Shown here: piece by piece, positions 55,503 to 63,065 of the stretch | Layout: every line of letters begins with the position of its first letter | How positions within the stretch are numbered: the first letter of the stretch is position 1 | Assembly (NCBI RefSeq): GCF_002735705.1 | Contig: NZ_PDZL01000004.1 | Span: 62,001 to 126,000, forward strand | DNA: 64,000 nt | Source: Janthinobacterium sp. BJB426 | GTDB lineage: Bacteria > Pseudomonadota > Gammaproteobacteria > Burkholderiales > Burkholderiaceae_D | Reading direction: 5' to 3' | Notes under the pieces: generated by a model | What the model was told of the DNA's origin: nothing | Database searches by the model: none | What the model saw: the letters and a program-made list of their open reading frames with translations, nothing else | Position numbers and translations under genes: made by a program

Positions 55503-56531
55503 CTAGGCCGAGAGTTCTCTCCGGATGATGTCCGCGCCAGCACTGAGCGCATTGAGTTTGCCTCTTGCCACGCGGCGCGACAAGGGCGCCATGCCACAGT
55601 TGGTGCTAGGGTAGAGTTTGTCGGCATCGACAAAGCGCAGCGCCTTGCGCAGGGTGCTGGCTACTTCCTCCGGCGTTTCAATGGTATTGGATGCCACGTC
55701 GATGGCCCCGACCATCACTTTTTTACCGCGTATGAGTTCAATCAGGTCGATGGGAACACGCGAGTTGTGGCATTCCAGCGAGATGATGTCGATATTCGAT
55801 TGCTGCAGCTTGGGGAAAGACTCTTCATATTGGCGCCACTCGGAGCCCAGCGTATTTTTCCAGTCCGTATTGGCCTTGATGCCGTAGCCATAGCAAATGT
55901 GGACGGCCGTTTCGCATTTCAGTCCTTCGATTGCCCGCTCCAGGGTGGCAATCCCCCAATCATTGACCTCATCAAAGAAAACATTGAATGCGGGTTCATC
56001 AAACTGGATGATATCGACGCCAGCCGCCTCCAATTCGCGGGCTTCCTGATTGAGGATCTTGGCGAATTCCCAGGCCAGTTTTTCGCGGCTCTTGTAGTGG
56101 CTGTCGTACAGCGTATCGATCATCGTCATCGGGCCTGGCAGCGCCCATTTGATCGGCTGCTTGGTTTGCTGACGCAGAAATTTGGCGTCTTCCACAAAAA
56201 CCGGCTTCGGACGGCTCACCGCACCAACGACGGTCGGCACGCTCGCATCGTAGCGGTCACGAATCCTGACGGTCTCGCGTTTATCAAAATCCACGCCGCT
56301 CAAATGCTCGATGAACGTGGTGACGAAATGCTGGCGGGTTTGCTCGCCGTCACTGACGATATCGATGCCAGCCAGCTGCTGTTCCTGCAGTGACAACAGC
56401 AAGGCATCCTGTTTGCCCTCGATCAATTCCTCGTCCTGTAACTTCCAGGGCGACCAGAGTTTTTCAGGCTGTGCCAGCCAGGAAGGTTTGGGCAAGCTGC
56501 CGGCAGTGGAAGTAGGCAATAATTTTTTCAT
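55503..56531 (-). CDS. mesD: Core methionine synthase, folate-independent (MesD family)
   Basis: 342 residues, equal to only the catalytic C-terminal half of MetE. The zinc ligands are intact: H211 and C213 (VHICYGYG), E253 (SLECHNS) and C312 (STNCGMAP). The folate-binding N-terminal half is absent. MesD proteins of aerobic bacteria make methionine from homocysteine without methyl-THF or cobalamin, and need a DUF1852 partner and oxygen. That partner lies directly upstream. The methyl donor is unknown. Confidence 0.88.
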   Translation of the reverse strand: MKKLLPTSTAGSLPKPSWLAQPEKLWSPWKLQDEELIEGKQDALLLSLQEQQLAGIDIVSDGEQTRQHFVTTFIEHLSGVDFDKRETVRIRDRYDASVPTVVGAVSRPKPVFVEDAKFLRQQTKQPIKWALPGPMTMIDTLYDSHYKSREKLAWEFAKILNQEARELEAAGVDIIQFDEPAFNVFFDEVNDWGIATLERAIEGLKCETAVHICYGYGIKANTDWKNTLGSEWRQYEESFPKLQQSNIDIISLECHNSRVPIDLIELIRGKKVMVGAIDVASNTIETPEEVASTLRKALRFVDADKLYPSTNCGMAPLSRRVARGKLNALSAGADIIRRELSA

Positions 56532-56559
56532 GATGATTGATGTCGTGTATTGTGATTAA

Positions 56560-57537
56560 TCAGAGAGCGTAGTTCGCAGCCCATTGTTCAAGAACATTTT
56601 TGTAGGGCTTGATGAAGTGCTCTTCCGTATATTTGCCCTGCTTGACCGCCAGCTGGCTGCGCTCTTCCCGGTCATAGACAATTTGCGTCAATGAGTAATC
56701 CTGGTTCTTCAGGCTAGGCTGATACAACTTCCCTGCCGCGGAATTGGCGTTGTAAATTTCGGGCCGGTAAATCTTTTGGAACGTTTCCATCGTGCTGATG
56801 GTGCCGATCAGCTCAAGATTGCTGTAGTCACCCAGCAGGTCGCCGATAAAATAAAACGCCAGCGGTGCAGCACTGTTTGGCGGCATGAAATAGCGCACCT
56901 GCATCCCCATTTTCTCGAAATATTCATCCGTCGAGGAGAACTCATTTTGCTGATACTCGACGCCCAGGATGGGGTGCTGGTTTTCAGTGCGCTGATAGGT
57001 TTTGCTGCTCGAGGCGCTGATGCAGATCACCGGCGGCTTGCTGAAGCGCGCTTTGTAAGCATTTGATTTGACAAAGTGCTTGAACAGCTTGCCATGGAAA
57101 TCGCCGAAATTGTCCGGCGTGCCAAACGTGGATTTATTATTGTTGTGCTCTGGCAGCAACACGCTGAAGTCGTAATCGCGCACGTACGAAGAGAAGTTAT
57201 TCCCGACGATGCCATCGATGCGCTCATTGGTTTTTTTATCCAGGATATTCGGCTTCAATATCTCGATCAATGGAATATTGTCGCCTTCGGCACCGATATT
57301 CAACTCGACGGAAATGATTTCAAGTTCTACTGAGTAGCGGTCTGCCTTCGGGTTGTCCCAATGCGCCAGGCTGTTGAAGCGGCTGTCGATCATCTTCAGG
57401 GTATTGCGCAAATTCTCCTGGCGACGCTCTCCCCTGGCCAGATTGGCAAAGTTGGTCGTCAAGCGCGTGCTGTCCGATGGGTGATAGTTTTCATCGAAAA
57501 CAATGCTCTTGATGCTGAATACAAAATCTTTGCTCAT
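56560..57537 (-). CDS. mesX: DUF1852 protein, MesD partner (MesX)
   Basis: 325 residues, a soluble protein without recognisable cofactor motif. The whole sequence follows DUF1852, from FVFSIKSIVFDENYHPSDSTR to the end. The family is required with oxygen for MesD-dependent methionine synthesis; its reaction is not known. The ATG has AGGAC upstream. It lies 28 bases before mesD and 68 after the FMN reductase, so all three probably share a transcript. Confidence 0.86.
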   Translation of the reverse strand: MSKDFVFSIKSIVFDENYHPSDSTRLTTNFANLARGERRQENLRNTLKMIDSRFNSLAHWDNPKADRYSVELEIISVELNIGAEGDNIPLIEILKPNILDKKTNERIDGIVGNNFSSYVRDYDFSVLLPEHNNNKSTFGTPDNFGDFHGKLFKHFVKSNAYKARFSKPPVICISASSSKTYQRTENQHPILGVEYQQNEFSSTDEYFEKMGMQVRYFMPPNSAAPLAFYFIGDLLGDYSNLELIGTISTMETFQKIYRPEIYNANSAAGKLYQPSLKNQDYSLTQIVYDREERSQLAVKQGKYTEEHFIKPYKNVLEQWAANYAL

Positions 57538-57605
57538 GGTGATCTGTCCTGATGTCTGCGAAAAAGATGAATGTGTTGCTTGCCTGGTGACCGTGGCGAT
57601 GCGTA

Positions 57606-58187
57606 TCAGGCCGCAACCAGCGCTTCAGCGGCGGCATGTCTCGCCTGGCGCGTCAAGCCGACCAAGGGCAATGCCCGTTGGACGGCCAGCGCGGCCCGCT
57701 GGATCAGGGCCTCGTCCTGCAGACGGTAGTCGAGGAAATCCTTGTCGGTCGCGTAGACGCCCAGTGGCAATGTGCGTGCCTGGAAAAAGCTGAACAAAGG
57801 CCGCAACTGGTGGTCGATCATCAGGGCATGGCGTTCGCTGCCGCCGGTGGCCGCCAGCAAGATCGGCTTGTCGATCAAGGCATCCTGATCAATGAAGTCG
57901 AAGAAGTGCTTGAACAGTCCCGTGTAGGAACCACGGAAGACCGGTGTTGCCACCACCAGGATGTCGGCTTGCTCGACCGCCGCAAGTTCCCGCTCCACCG
58001 TATCGGGCAGGTGGGAACGCCAGGTCGCGCCGGCAAGCTGCGGTGCGAGCTGGCCCAGCTCGACCAGACGCTGTTCGCACAACACTTCATCGGCGATCAG
58101 GTCCATCAGGTGCTCTGCCAGGGCTGCCGCCTTGGAAGGACGTTGCAGCCCGCCGGAAACCGCGACTAAACGAAGTGGACGTGTCAT
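57606..58187 (-). CDS. NADPH-dependent FMN reductase (MsuE/SsuE-like)
   Basis: 193 residues with the flavodoxin-like fold of FMN reductases: VAVSGGLQRPSKAAALAEHL near the start, the flavin loop ATPVFRGSYTGLFKHFFDF, and LAATGGSERHALM. It makes FMNH2 for partner oxygenases such as those of sulfonate use. In this operon it sits before mesX-mesD, where oxygen is needed. Start: ATG at 58187 or the in-frame ATG at 58199. It is divergent from the MetR-like gene. Confidence 0.85.
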   Translation of the reverse strand: MTRPLRLVAVSGGLQRPSKAAALAEHLMDLIADEVLCEQRLVELGQLAPQLAGATWRSHLPDTVERELAAVEQADILVVATPVFRGSYTGLFKHFFDFIDQDALIDKPILLAATGGSERHALMIDHQLRPLFSFFQARTLPLGVYATDKDFLDYRLQDEALIQRAALAVQRALPLVGLTRQARHAAAEALVAA

Positions 58188-58271
58188 GTTTGCTTTCATA
58201 GGGATGGATGCGCCAGGGCCGAAAAATACAGGCAACAAGGGGATCGATGATAGCGGCGAAGATCGATGACG

Positions 58272-58301
58272 TATAATGGTCTTATTTCATACATCCATGA
58301 A
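58272..58301 (+). promoter_or_regulatory. Promoter -10 and palindrome before the MetR-like gene
   Basis: TATAAT at 58272-58277 is a perfect -10 box, and TTCAT-ACATCC-ATGAA (58286-58301) is a perfect inverted repeat right after it, near the expected transcription start. Binding there would repress the regulator's own gene. No convincing -35 box was seen. Confidence 0.45.
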
Positions 58302-58315
58302 CATGGCTCATCTCA

Positions 58316-59215
58316 ATGCTTGAACGCATCCACCTCAGCATCGTCCAGCAGGTTGAGAAACAAGGTTCGTTGACGGCCGCCGCAGGCGTGCTGCACCTGA
58401 CCCAGTCGGCCCTGAGCCACAGCATGAAGAAGCTGGAGCAGCAACTGGGCACCGACGTCTGGCTGCGCGAAGGGCGCAACCTGCGCCTGACGCAGGCCGG
58501 CCAGTATCTGCTGGCGGTGGCGAACCGGGTGCTGCCGCAACTGGACCTGGCCGAGGAGCGCCTGGGCCAGTTCGCGCAGGGAGAGCGCGGCGCGTTGCGC
58601 ATCGGCATGGAATGCCACCCTTGCTACCAGTGGCTGCTGAAAGTGGTGTCCCCTTATCTGGCCGCCTGGCCCGATGTGGATGTGGACGTCAAGCAAAAGT
58701 TCCAGTTCGGCGGGATCGGCGCGCTGTTCGGCTACGAGATCGACTTGCTGGTCACGCCCGACCCGCTATACAAGCCGGGGCTGACATTCGAACCCGTGTT
58801 CGACTACGAGCAGGTGCTGGTCGTGGCCAAGGGCCATGCCCTGGCTGCGGCGGCGTATGTGAAGCCGCAGCAACTGACCCAGGAAGTGCTCATCAGCTAC
58901 CCCGTCGACATCGAGCGCCTGGACATCTATAACCAGTTCCTGTTGCCGGCCGGCGTCACGCCCAGGCGCCACAAAGCCATCGAAACCACCGACATCATGT
59001 TGCAGATGGTGGCCAGCGGCCGAGGCGTGGCCGCCCTGCCGCGCTGGCTGGTCGAGGAATATGCGGCCAAGATGGACGTCGTGCCTGTGCGGCTAGGCCC
59101 ACGCGGCATCGCCAAGCAGATTTTCCTGGGCGCACGCGAGACGGACACCGCCATCGACTACGTGAAGGCCTTCATCGCACTGGCGCGCCAGCCTGCCAGC
59201 GCTCATGCGCAGTGA
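58316..59215 (+). CDS. LysR family regulator, MetR-like
   Basis: 299 residues with an N-terminal helix-turn-helix (GSLTAAAGVLHLTQSALSHSMKKLE) and an effector domain with the MetR-type sequences RIGMECHPCYQWLLKVV and DLLVTPDPLYKPGL. MetR proteins respond to homocysteine and activate methionine synthase genes. Its position, divergent from the FMN reductase-mesX-mesD operon, suits that role. It overlaps or abuts the MTHFR-like gene. Confidence 0.86.
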   Translation: MLERIHLSIVQQVEKQGSLTAAAGVLHLTQSALSHSMKKLEQQLGTDVWLREGRNLRLTQAGQYLLAVANRVLPQLDLAEERLGQFAQGERGALRIGMECHPCYQWLLKVVSPYLAAWPDVDVDVKQKFQFGGIGALFGYEIDLLVTPDPLYKPGLTFEPVFDYEQVLVVAKGHALAAAAYVKPQQLTQEVLISYPVDIERLDIYNQFLLPAGVTPRRHKAIETTDIMLQMVASGRGVAALPRWLVEEYAAKMDVVPVRLGPRGIAKQIFLGARETDTAIDYVKAFIALARQPASAHAQ

Positions 59216-59219
59216 GGCT

Positions 59220-60101
59220 ATGGTCGGCCCCTTGATGCATCCCGCTCAGCCCTGGCCCGCTGGCAACATCACTGATGCCTATTCCCTGGAAGCCAGTACG
59301 AAGGACATTGCTGCTTTGAGTGCGGCGGCGCCCCGGATATTGCCTGGGTCCACCATTTCCATTCCCTACCTGGCACGCGAGGACGACGACACGCGGCTGA
59401 CCGCAGCGCGGGCCGTGCGCAAGCTCGGCTTTGAGCCCATGCCGCACTTGTCTGCGCGCCGTATCGTCTCGCTCGCTGGCTTGGAGTCATTCATCCAGCG
59501 CGCGGTCGCTGAAGCGGGCGTCGAGCGCTGCTTCGTCATCGCTGGAGATCCATCCACCCCGATGGGGCCGTTTTCCGACAGTGCCTCGCTGATCGACACA
59601 GGCGTTTTCGAGCGCGCGGGCATGAAGGTGATCGGCGTGGGTGGCCACCCGGAAGGCCATCCGGTGATGAGCAAGGCTGAACAGTGGGAGGTGCTTGAAC
59701 GCAAGTGCCACAGCATCGAGATGCGTGGCATGGCGCCCTTGATCGTCACGCAATTCGCGTTTGATGCCGACATCGTGTTGACGTGGTTGCAAGCGCTGCG
59801 CGCGCGTGGCATCAACCATCCCGTGCGCGTGGGCGTGCCGGGCCCCGCGAGCATCGCGGTGCTGGCGCGCTATGCCGCGGTGTGCGGCGTGGGCGCCTGC
59901 GCCTCGATGTTATCCAAGTACGGGATTTCCATCGGCAAGCTGTTCGGCACGGCGGGGCCGGATCTGTTTGTCGAGCGCCTGGCCGCCGGGCTGACAGCGG
60001 CCCATGGCAAGGTCAGCCTGCATTTCTTTCCCTTCGGCGGCATCGCGCAGTCGGTGAAGTGGGTAGAGCAGTACCGTTCTAGCACCGCCCCGGCCCCTTG
60101 A
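59220..60101 (+). CDS. Methylenetetrahydrofolate-reductase-like protein
   Basis: 293 residues with the MTHFR barrel pattern. Residues equivalent to the E. coli MetF catalytic site appear as Glu in YSLEASTKD, Asp in VIAGDPSTPMG and Gln in IVTQFAFDAD; VGGHPEGHPV matches the MetF YPEVHP loop. The N-terminal FEFFPP-type motif is changed, so this is a divergent member and substrate identity is open. The start could be ATG at 59220 (GTGAGG upstream) or 59205 inside the metR-like gene. It is probably co-transcribed with that gene. Confidence 0.78.
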   Translation: MVGPLMHPAQPWPAGNITDAYSLEASTKDIAALSAAAPRILPGSTISIPYLAREDDDTRLTAARAVRKLGFEPMPHLSARRIVSLAGLESFIQRAVAEAGVERCFVIAGDPSTPMGPFSDSASLIDTGVFERAGMKVIGVGGHPEGHPVMSKAEQWEVLERKCHSIEMRGMAPLIVTQFAFDADIVLTWLQALRARGINHPVRVGVPGPASIAVLARYAAVCGVGACASMLSKYGISIGKLFGTAGPDLFVERLAAGLTAAHGKVSLHFFPFGGIAQSVKWVEQYRSSTAPAP

Positions 60102-60115
60102 AGCAGATGTCGACG

Positions 60116-60328
60116 AATAATAAAGTCTGACACAACGGTCCATTAAAAATCAATGACTTATCCTTTTAGCTTCGTACCGACGAGCGAAATAAAGTTTGAC
60201 ACAAAGGACGACTTTCACGCTGGTGCCTAGATTCTTGCAATAATAAAGTTTGACACAAAGGCGTCGAAGCTTGGTCGGCCAACTCAGAAGTTGATAACGA
60301 AATTCTTGCACTATTAAAGTTTGCTACT
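60116..60328. repeat. Four spaced direct repeats, AATAATAAAGTTTGACACAAAGG type
   Basis: Copies lie at 60116-60138 (AATAATAAAGTCTGACACAACGG), 60186-60207, 60239-60261 and a weaker one at 60302-60328. All point the same way and are 50-70 bases apart. The last two are both preceded by ATTCTTGCA. The pattern resembles transposase-binding sites in Tn7-like ends (compare the AATAAAGTCT stretch of Tn7) or plasmid iterons. No transposase or clear replication initiator is visible, so the role is open. Confidence 0.7.
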
Positions 60329-60630
60329 ACTTTCGCTCGGGAGACGCGGCTTCACCTTACGATCATGATGGGTAAAGTTGGCAAAACTATTTTATGCTGC
60401 GCCTGATCGCGGGTTGCGCGAAGAAGCTGGGAGCCGCAGGGCCAAAACTCGACTTGCTGGGGTTAATTCACGAGGGTAACGGTTTTCGGCCCAAAGGGGT
60501 GCCTTGGAAACAGCCATGCTTCTCGTTTCACACGTAAAACTACCATCCTATGCGGTACCGCCCTACTGTAGCGATGCCGTGATAAAAGTATGGTAGCTCG
60601 ATTACCAGCGTGCCGATGACGACTCGGTGA
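60329..60630. other. Intergenic region without a supported gene
   Basis: No open frame with coding character was found. CTACCAT near 60541 and ATGGTAG near 60591 form a distant inverted repeat. The stretch separates the repeat array from the 3' end of the winged-helix gene. Confidence 0.5.
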
Positions 60631-61482
60631 TCAATCGTCCTCAAATACTGCCGCGAGTTCCTGACTCCGCCTTAAACGCACGTTTGCTGCAAGAACAGAT
60701 CGATCTGATCGTTGAGGTCCCGAATCGTGGTCCCCAAGAAATTCCTCAAAGCTTGTATCGTCAATCTCGATTCCCTTGAAGCCAGCCTCGGCCGGGGAAG
60801 CCCGATATGGATCATGACTGGAGCCGCGCAACCAGTACTGGTTTGACGAAAAGTTTTGGCCAGTTTGCTGCTTGATCTCAAGTGCCGTGCGCACGGTTAG
60901 CAGGCCCACTGCCGCAAGCAGAGACACCGCTGATGAAAAGTGATTCCGCGAAACGCCGAGCGTGACTGCGCCTTGGTCATAGCTCAGTTTTGCCATGTTG
61001 GTGTGTTTATCCCTGATCGATGCTAGGTAAAGGTAGAGCTGGAGTGCATGCAAGCTCGACCGCTTGCGGTTAGGCAGCTGCATCAAAGCCTGGATGGCGT
61101 TTTCGCTCTTCGAGCCGTACAGGGGGCGCTTTGGGAGTTTGACCCAGTACGGCGGTTCGTCAAAACCAACAATCTGCAGGATGGTCGGGCGCCCACCAAT
61201 CCTAGCAACGATGTTCCATTCGACTAACAGCTTGAGTCCATCCACGACCATTGGTCGCGACAGATCGAGCAGTTCGCATAGCGTGGTGAGCGAAAGCTGC
61301 GCGCTACCTGCTGGGAGACGATCCGTCTCGTGGAACTCAGCCTTCAGGCAGATTGCAAGGTAGATTTTCAATGCCGCGATCGCAGTGCCTTGTGATGCAG
61401 CCCGAATCCGCTGCTGGAACTCAGGGTCTTTTTGCCAGGACACGGGCATTTTCCGCCAACCGAACTCTTTGTTGTTATCCAT
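60631..61482 (-). CDS. Two-winged-helix DNA-binding protein, possibly replication-initiator-like
   Basis: 283 residues, soluble. Two helix-turn-helix-like regions are visible: LSLTTLCELLDLSRPMVVDGLKLLVEWNIV (about 63-92) and YDQGAVTLGVSRNHFSSAVSLLAAVGLL (about 168-196). This tandem layout occurs in plasmid Rep proteins and some mobile-element regulators, but the family could not be named. Codon use is less GC-biased than in the core genes. The start has AAGGAAAT, which lies inside the end of the upstream 47-residue gene, so translation is probably coupled. Confidence 0.75.
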   Translation of the reverse strand: MDNNKEFGWRKMPVSWQKDPEFQQRIRAASQGTAIAALKIYLAICLKAEFHETDRLPAGSAQLSLTTLCELLDLSRPMVVDGLKLLVEWNIVARIGGRPTILQIVGFDEPPYWVKLPKRPLYGSKSENAIQALMQLPNRKRSSLHALQLYLYLASIRDKHTNMAKLSYDQGAVTLGVSRNHFSSAVSLLAAVGLLTVRTALEIKQQTGQNFSSNQYWLRGSSHDPYRASPAEAGFKGIEIDDTSFEEFLGDHDSGPQRSDRSVLAANVRLRRSQELAAVFEDD

Positions 61483-61485
61483 GCG

Positions 61486-61629
61486 TTATTTCCTTTTCGA
61501 TGCACTCTTGATCGCCACGGCTGCCAGCCATACAACAGCGAGCGCGACGACGCCAATAATCAAGATAGCCAGATTGAGAGGTGCAATATCGGCAGCTGAT
61601 TGCACGAGGGAGGATGAAAGCTGCTGCAT
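61486..61629 (-). CDS. 47-residue single-pass membrane protein
   Basis: Starts with MQQLSSSLVQSAAD and ends IKSASKRK, with one hydrophobic span from about residue 17 to 40 (NLAILIIGVVALAVVWLAAV). It has no signal peptide. The stop codon TAA is three bases before the winged-helix start, whose ribosome site overlaps it, so they form a tight pair. The polar-hydrophobic-basic layout recalls small phage coat or holin-like proteins, but no such assignment can be made. The ATG at 61629 lacks a strong ribosome site. Confidence 0.6.
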   Translation of the reverse strand: MQQLSSSLVQSAADIAPLNLAILIIGVVALAVVWLAAVAIKSASKRK

Positions 61630-61639
61630 GGTGTAGCCC

Positions 61640-62404
61640 CAAAAAAAATTAACGATGACAAATTCTAACGGGCATAGCCGACAAATATCTAGATAGCGTA
61701 TTTTCTAAGAGTCTACCAAAATCCTTTTTATTTCAATGGGTTATGTTCTATTTCTCTATAATTTTACGGTAAATGGGAAGAAAATTGAACCGTTGAAAAA
61801 GCAAATAAATTACTGTTTTTCTCTCTCTCATTAACCTTTCTATCCTGTCATTTACCAATATGAGCAGCGTCCGTGGGAAACAACGAGACGGGTCGACGTC
61901 ACTAAGCGATCCGGGGAACGTCGCAATGGAAGCGCCTGGTCACCGCCGGGCGCAGTGAGATCGATGAGATGCCGTCATATAACTGCGCTTCGATTTGGTA
62001 ACGCTCGCGCAGGAAGCGGAAGAGAGGCGCTGCTCCCGGCATAGAACGCATTCTGCAGTCTGGCATCATTCCCGCGCCGTGCACGGCTAACCTAACTGCG
62101 GCCCCCGTTAGCTACACCGACATCACCTGAACCTGCTTGGCCGACATGGCCGACATCAAAACGAATAAAACCGGCGTTTGTGGACTACTCGCAAACAGGC
62201 CCGTTTACATTTGACCTCAATTTCGATCAAGCATCAGCCTTGTCCTGCAGCGCTATTTGCCTCCGTCAGCCGACGGCACTTTGGCGCGCACCGGCAACCA
62301 CCTACAGTTTTTTCCTGTCGGTCCTGGCCGCCATTGAGGCGGCCAGGATCACGTCGACCATAGACCCGTCGTGTTCACTTCGTCACACTGTTAACTCTGT
62401 TTCG
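61640..62404. other. AT-rich leader and gene-poor sequence
   Basis: From 61640 to 61860 the sequence is unusually AT-rich, with a distant inverted repeat GGTAAATG (61768-61775) and CATTTACC (61849-61856). It lies upstream of the small membrane gene and could hold its promoter or an origin. From 61861 to 62404 short open frames exist, among them a minus-strand tail ending near 61902, but none is convincing; they may be remnants. Confidence 0.45.
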
Positions 62405-62424
62405 TGAAAGAAGTATACTTTTCA
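62405..62424. promoter_or_regulatory. Near-perfect palindrome upstream of the antitoxin-like gene
   Basis: AAGTATACTT at 62411-62420 is a perfect palindrome, extended outward by TGAAA and TTCA. It lies about 48 bases before the start codon at 62472, in an AT-rich promoter region, as expected for an operator bound by the product itself. Confidence 0.6.
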
Positions 62425-62471
62425 ATTATTTCGCTGTATATTTCACTGTAATTCAACCAAACGGAGACTCT

Positions 62472-63017
62472 ATGTCCCTTCAATTTATCAATGACGCGAA
62501 TGGTAATCCTGCCTACGTTGTCATCCCCTATGACGAATATCAACGTAACGAAAGCTTGAATGTCGAAGCTGACGAAACAAAGGTTTCGACATCCTTATTA
62601 AGTACCGACGGCCTTTACGTCACTTTGCCACATGGCGGCCCAGGCGCGAAAATCGATCTGCGCCAGTTTATCGATGCCTGGGTACGCCGTGGAACAAACT
62701 GGGTAGTGGCAGTTAGCAAACGTCAACAGGCTTACGACAAGTTCGAGAATGAGCTGAAAAATGGTCTGGATGCAATTTTACGCCGTTGCTTTCTGCCACC
62801 CAACTCACCTTATATGAATACAATGCAGGCAACCACAGCTGTAGTTGACGCCTTGGTCGAAACCGGCGTTTTCAGACATTCAGTTGAAAAAATACCTGGC
62901 TATTACCGCGCAGTGCAATGTATCCACATTAATGTAGAAGAGGCTGTAGCATTTTTAGAGAAAAATGGCCATCCAAAAAATCCGCTTGAAATTCACTACT
63001 TTGTATTGCCGTTCTAA
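62472..63017 (+). CDS. Protein with antitoxin-like N-terminus and unrecognised C-terminal domain
   Basis: 181 residues. The first 30 (SLQFINDANGNPAYVVIPY) match the opening of Phd/YefM-like or related type II antitoxins. The remaining 150 residues (from TDGLYVTLPHGGPGAKIDLRQFIDAW) are not recognised and have no membrane segment. It has GGAG at good spacing, its own palindromic upstream site and its own terminator, so it is a single-gene unit without an adjacent toxin. Base composition is lower in GC than in the core. Confidence 0.72.
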   Translation: MSLQFINDANGNPAYVVIPYDEYQRNESLNVEADETKVSTSLLSTDGLYVTLPHGGPGAKIDLRQFIDAWVRRGTNWVVAVSKRQQAYDKFENELKNGLDAILRRCFLPPNSPYMNTMQATTAVVDALVETGVFRHSVEKIPGYYRAVQCIHINVEEAVAFLEKNGHPKNPLEIHYFVLPF

Positions 63018-63036
63018 TATTAATATTAGTACATGA

Positions 63037-63065
63037 GGGGGACGCGATACTGCGTCCCTTTTTTT
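63037..63065 (+). terminator. Rho-independent terminator after the antitoxin-like gene
   Basis: GGGACGC pairs with GCGTCCC around GATACT, followed directly by seven T residues. It lies 20 bases after the stop codon. Confidence 0.9.

Noticed and set aside
60116..60328. Reading the repeat array as a CRISPR
   Set aside because: Only four degenerate copies with uneven spacing, and no cas gene in the window.
61486..61629. Reading the 47-residue membrane protein as a filamentous phage coat protein
   Set aside because: The charge layout is similar, but there is no signal peptide and no other filamentous phage gene nearby.
61902..62084. 60-residue minus-strand frame ending CDVPRIA
   Set aside because: The tail reads somewhat like protein, but no start, ribosome site or family could be found. 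It may be a gene remnant.
62178..62407. Short overlapping plus-strand frames before the antitoxin-like gene
   Set aside because: No ribosome site, no recognisable sequence, and they run into the promoter region of the next gene.
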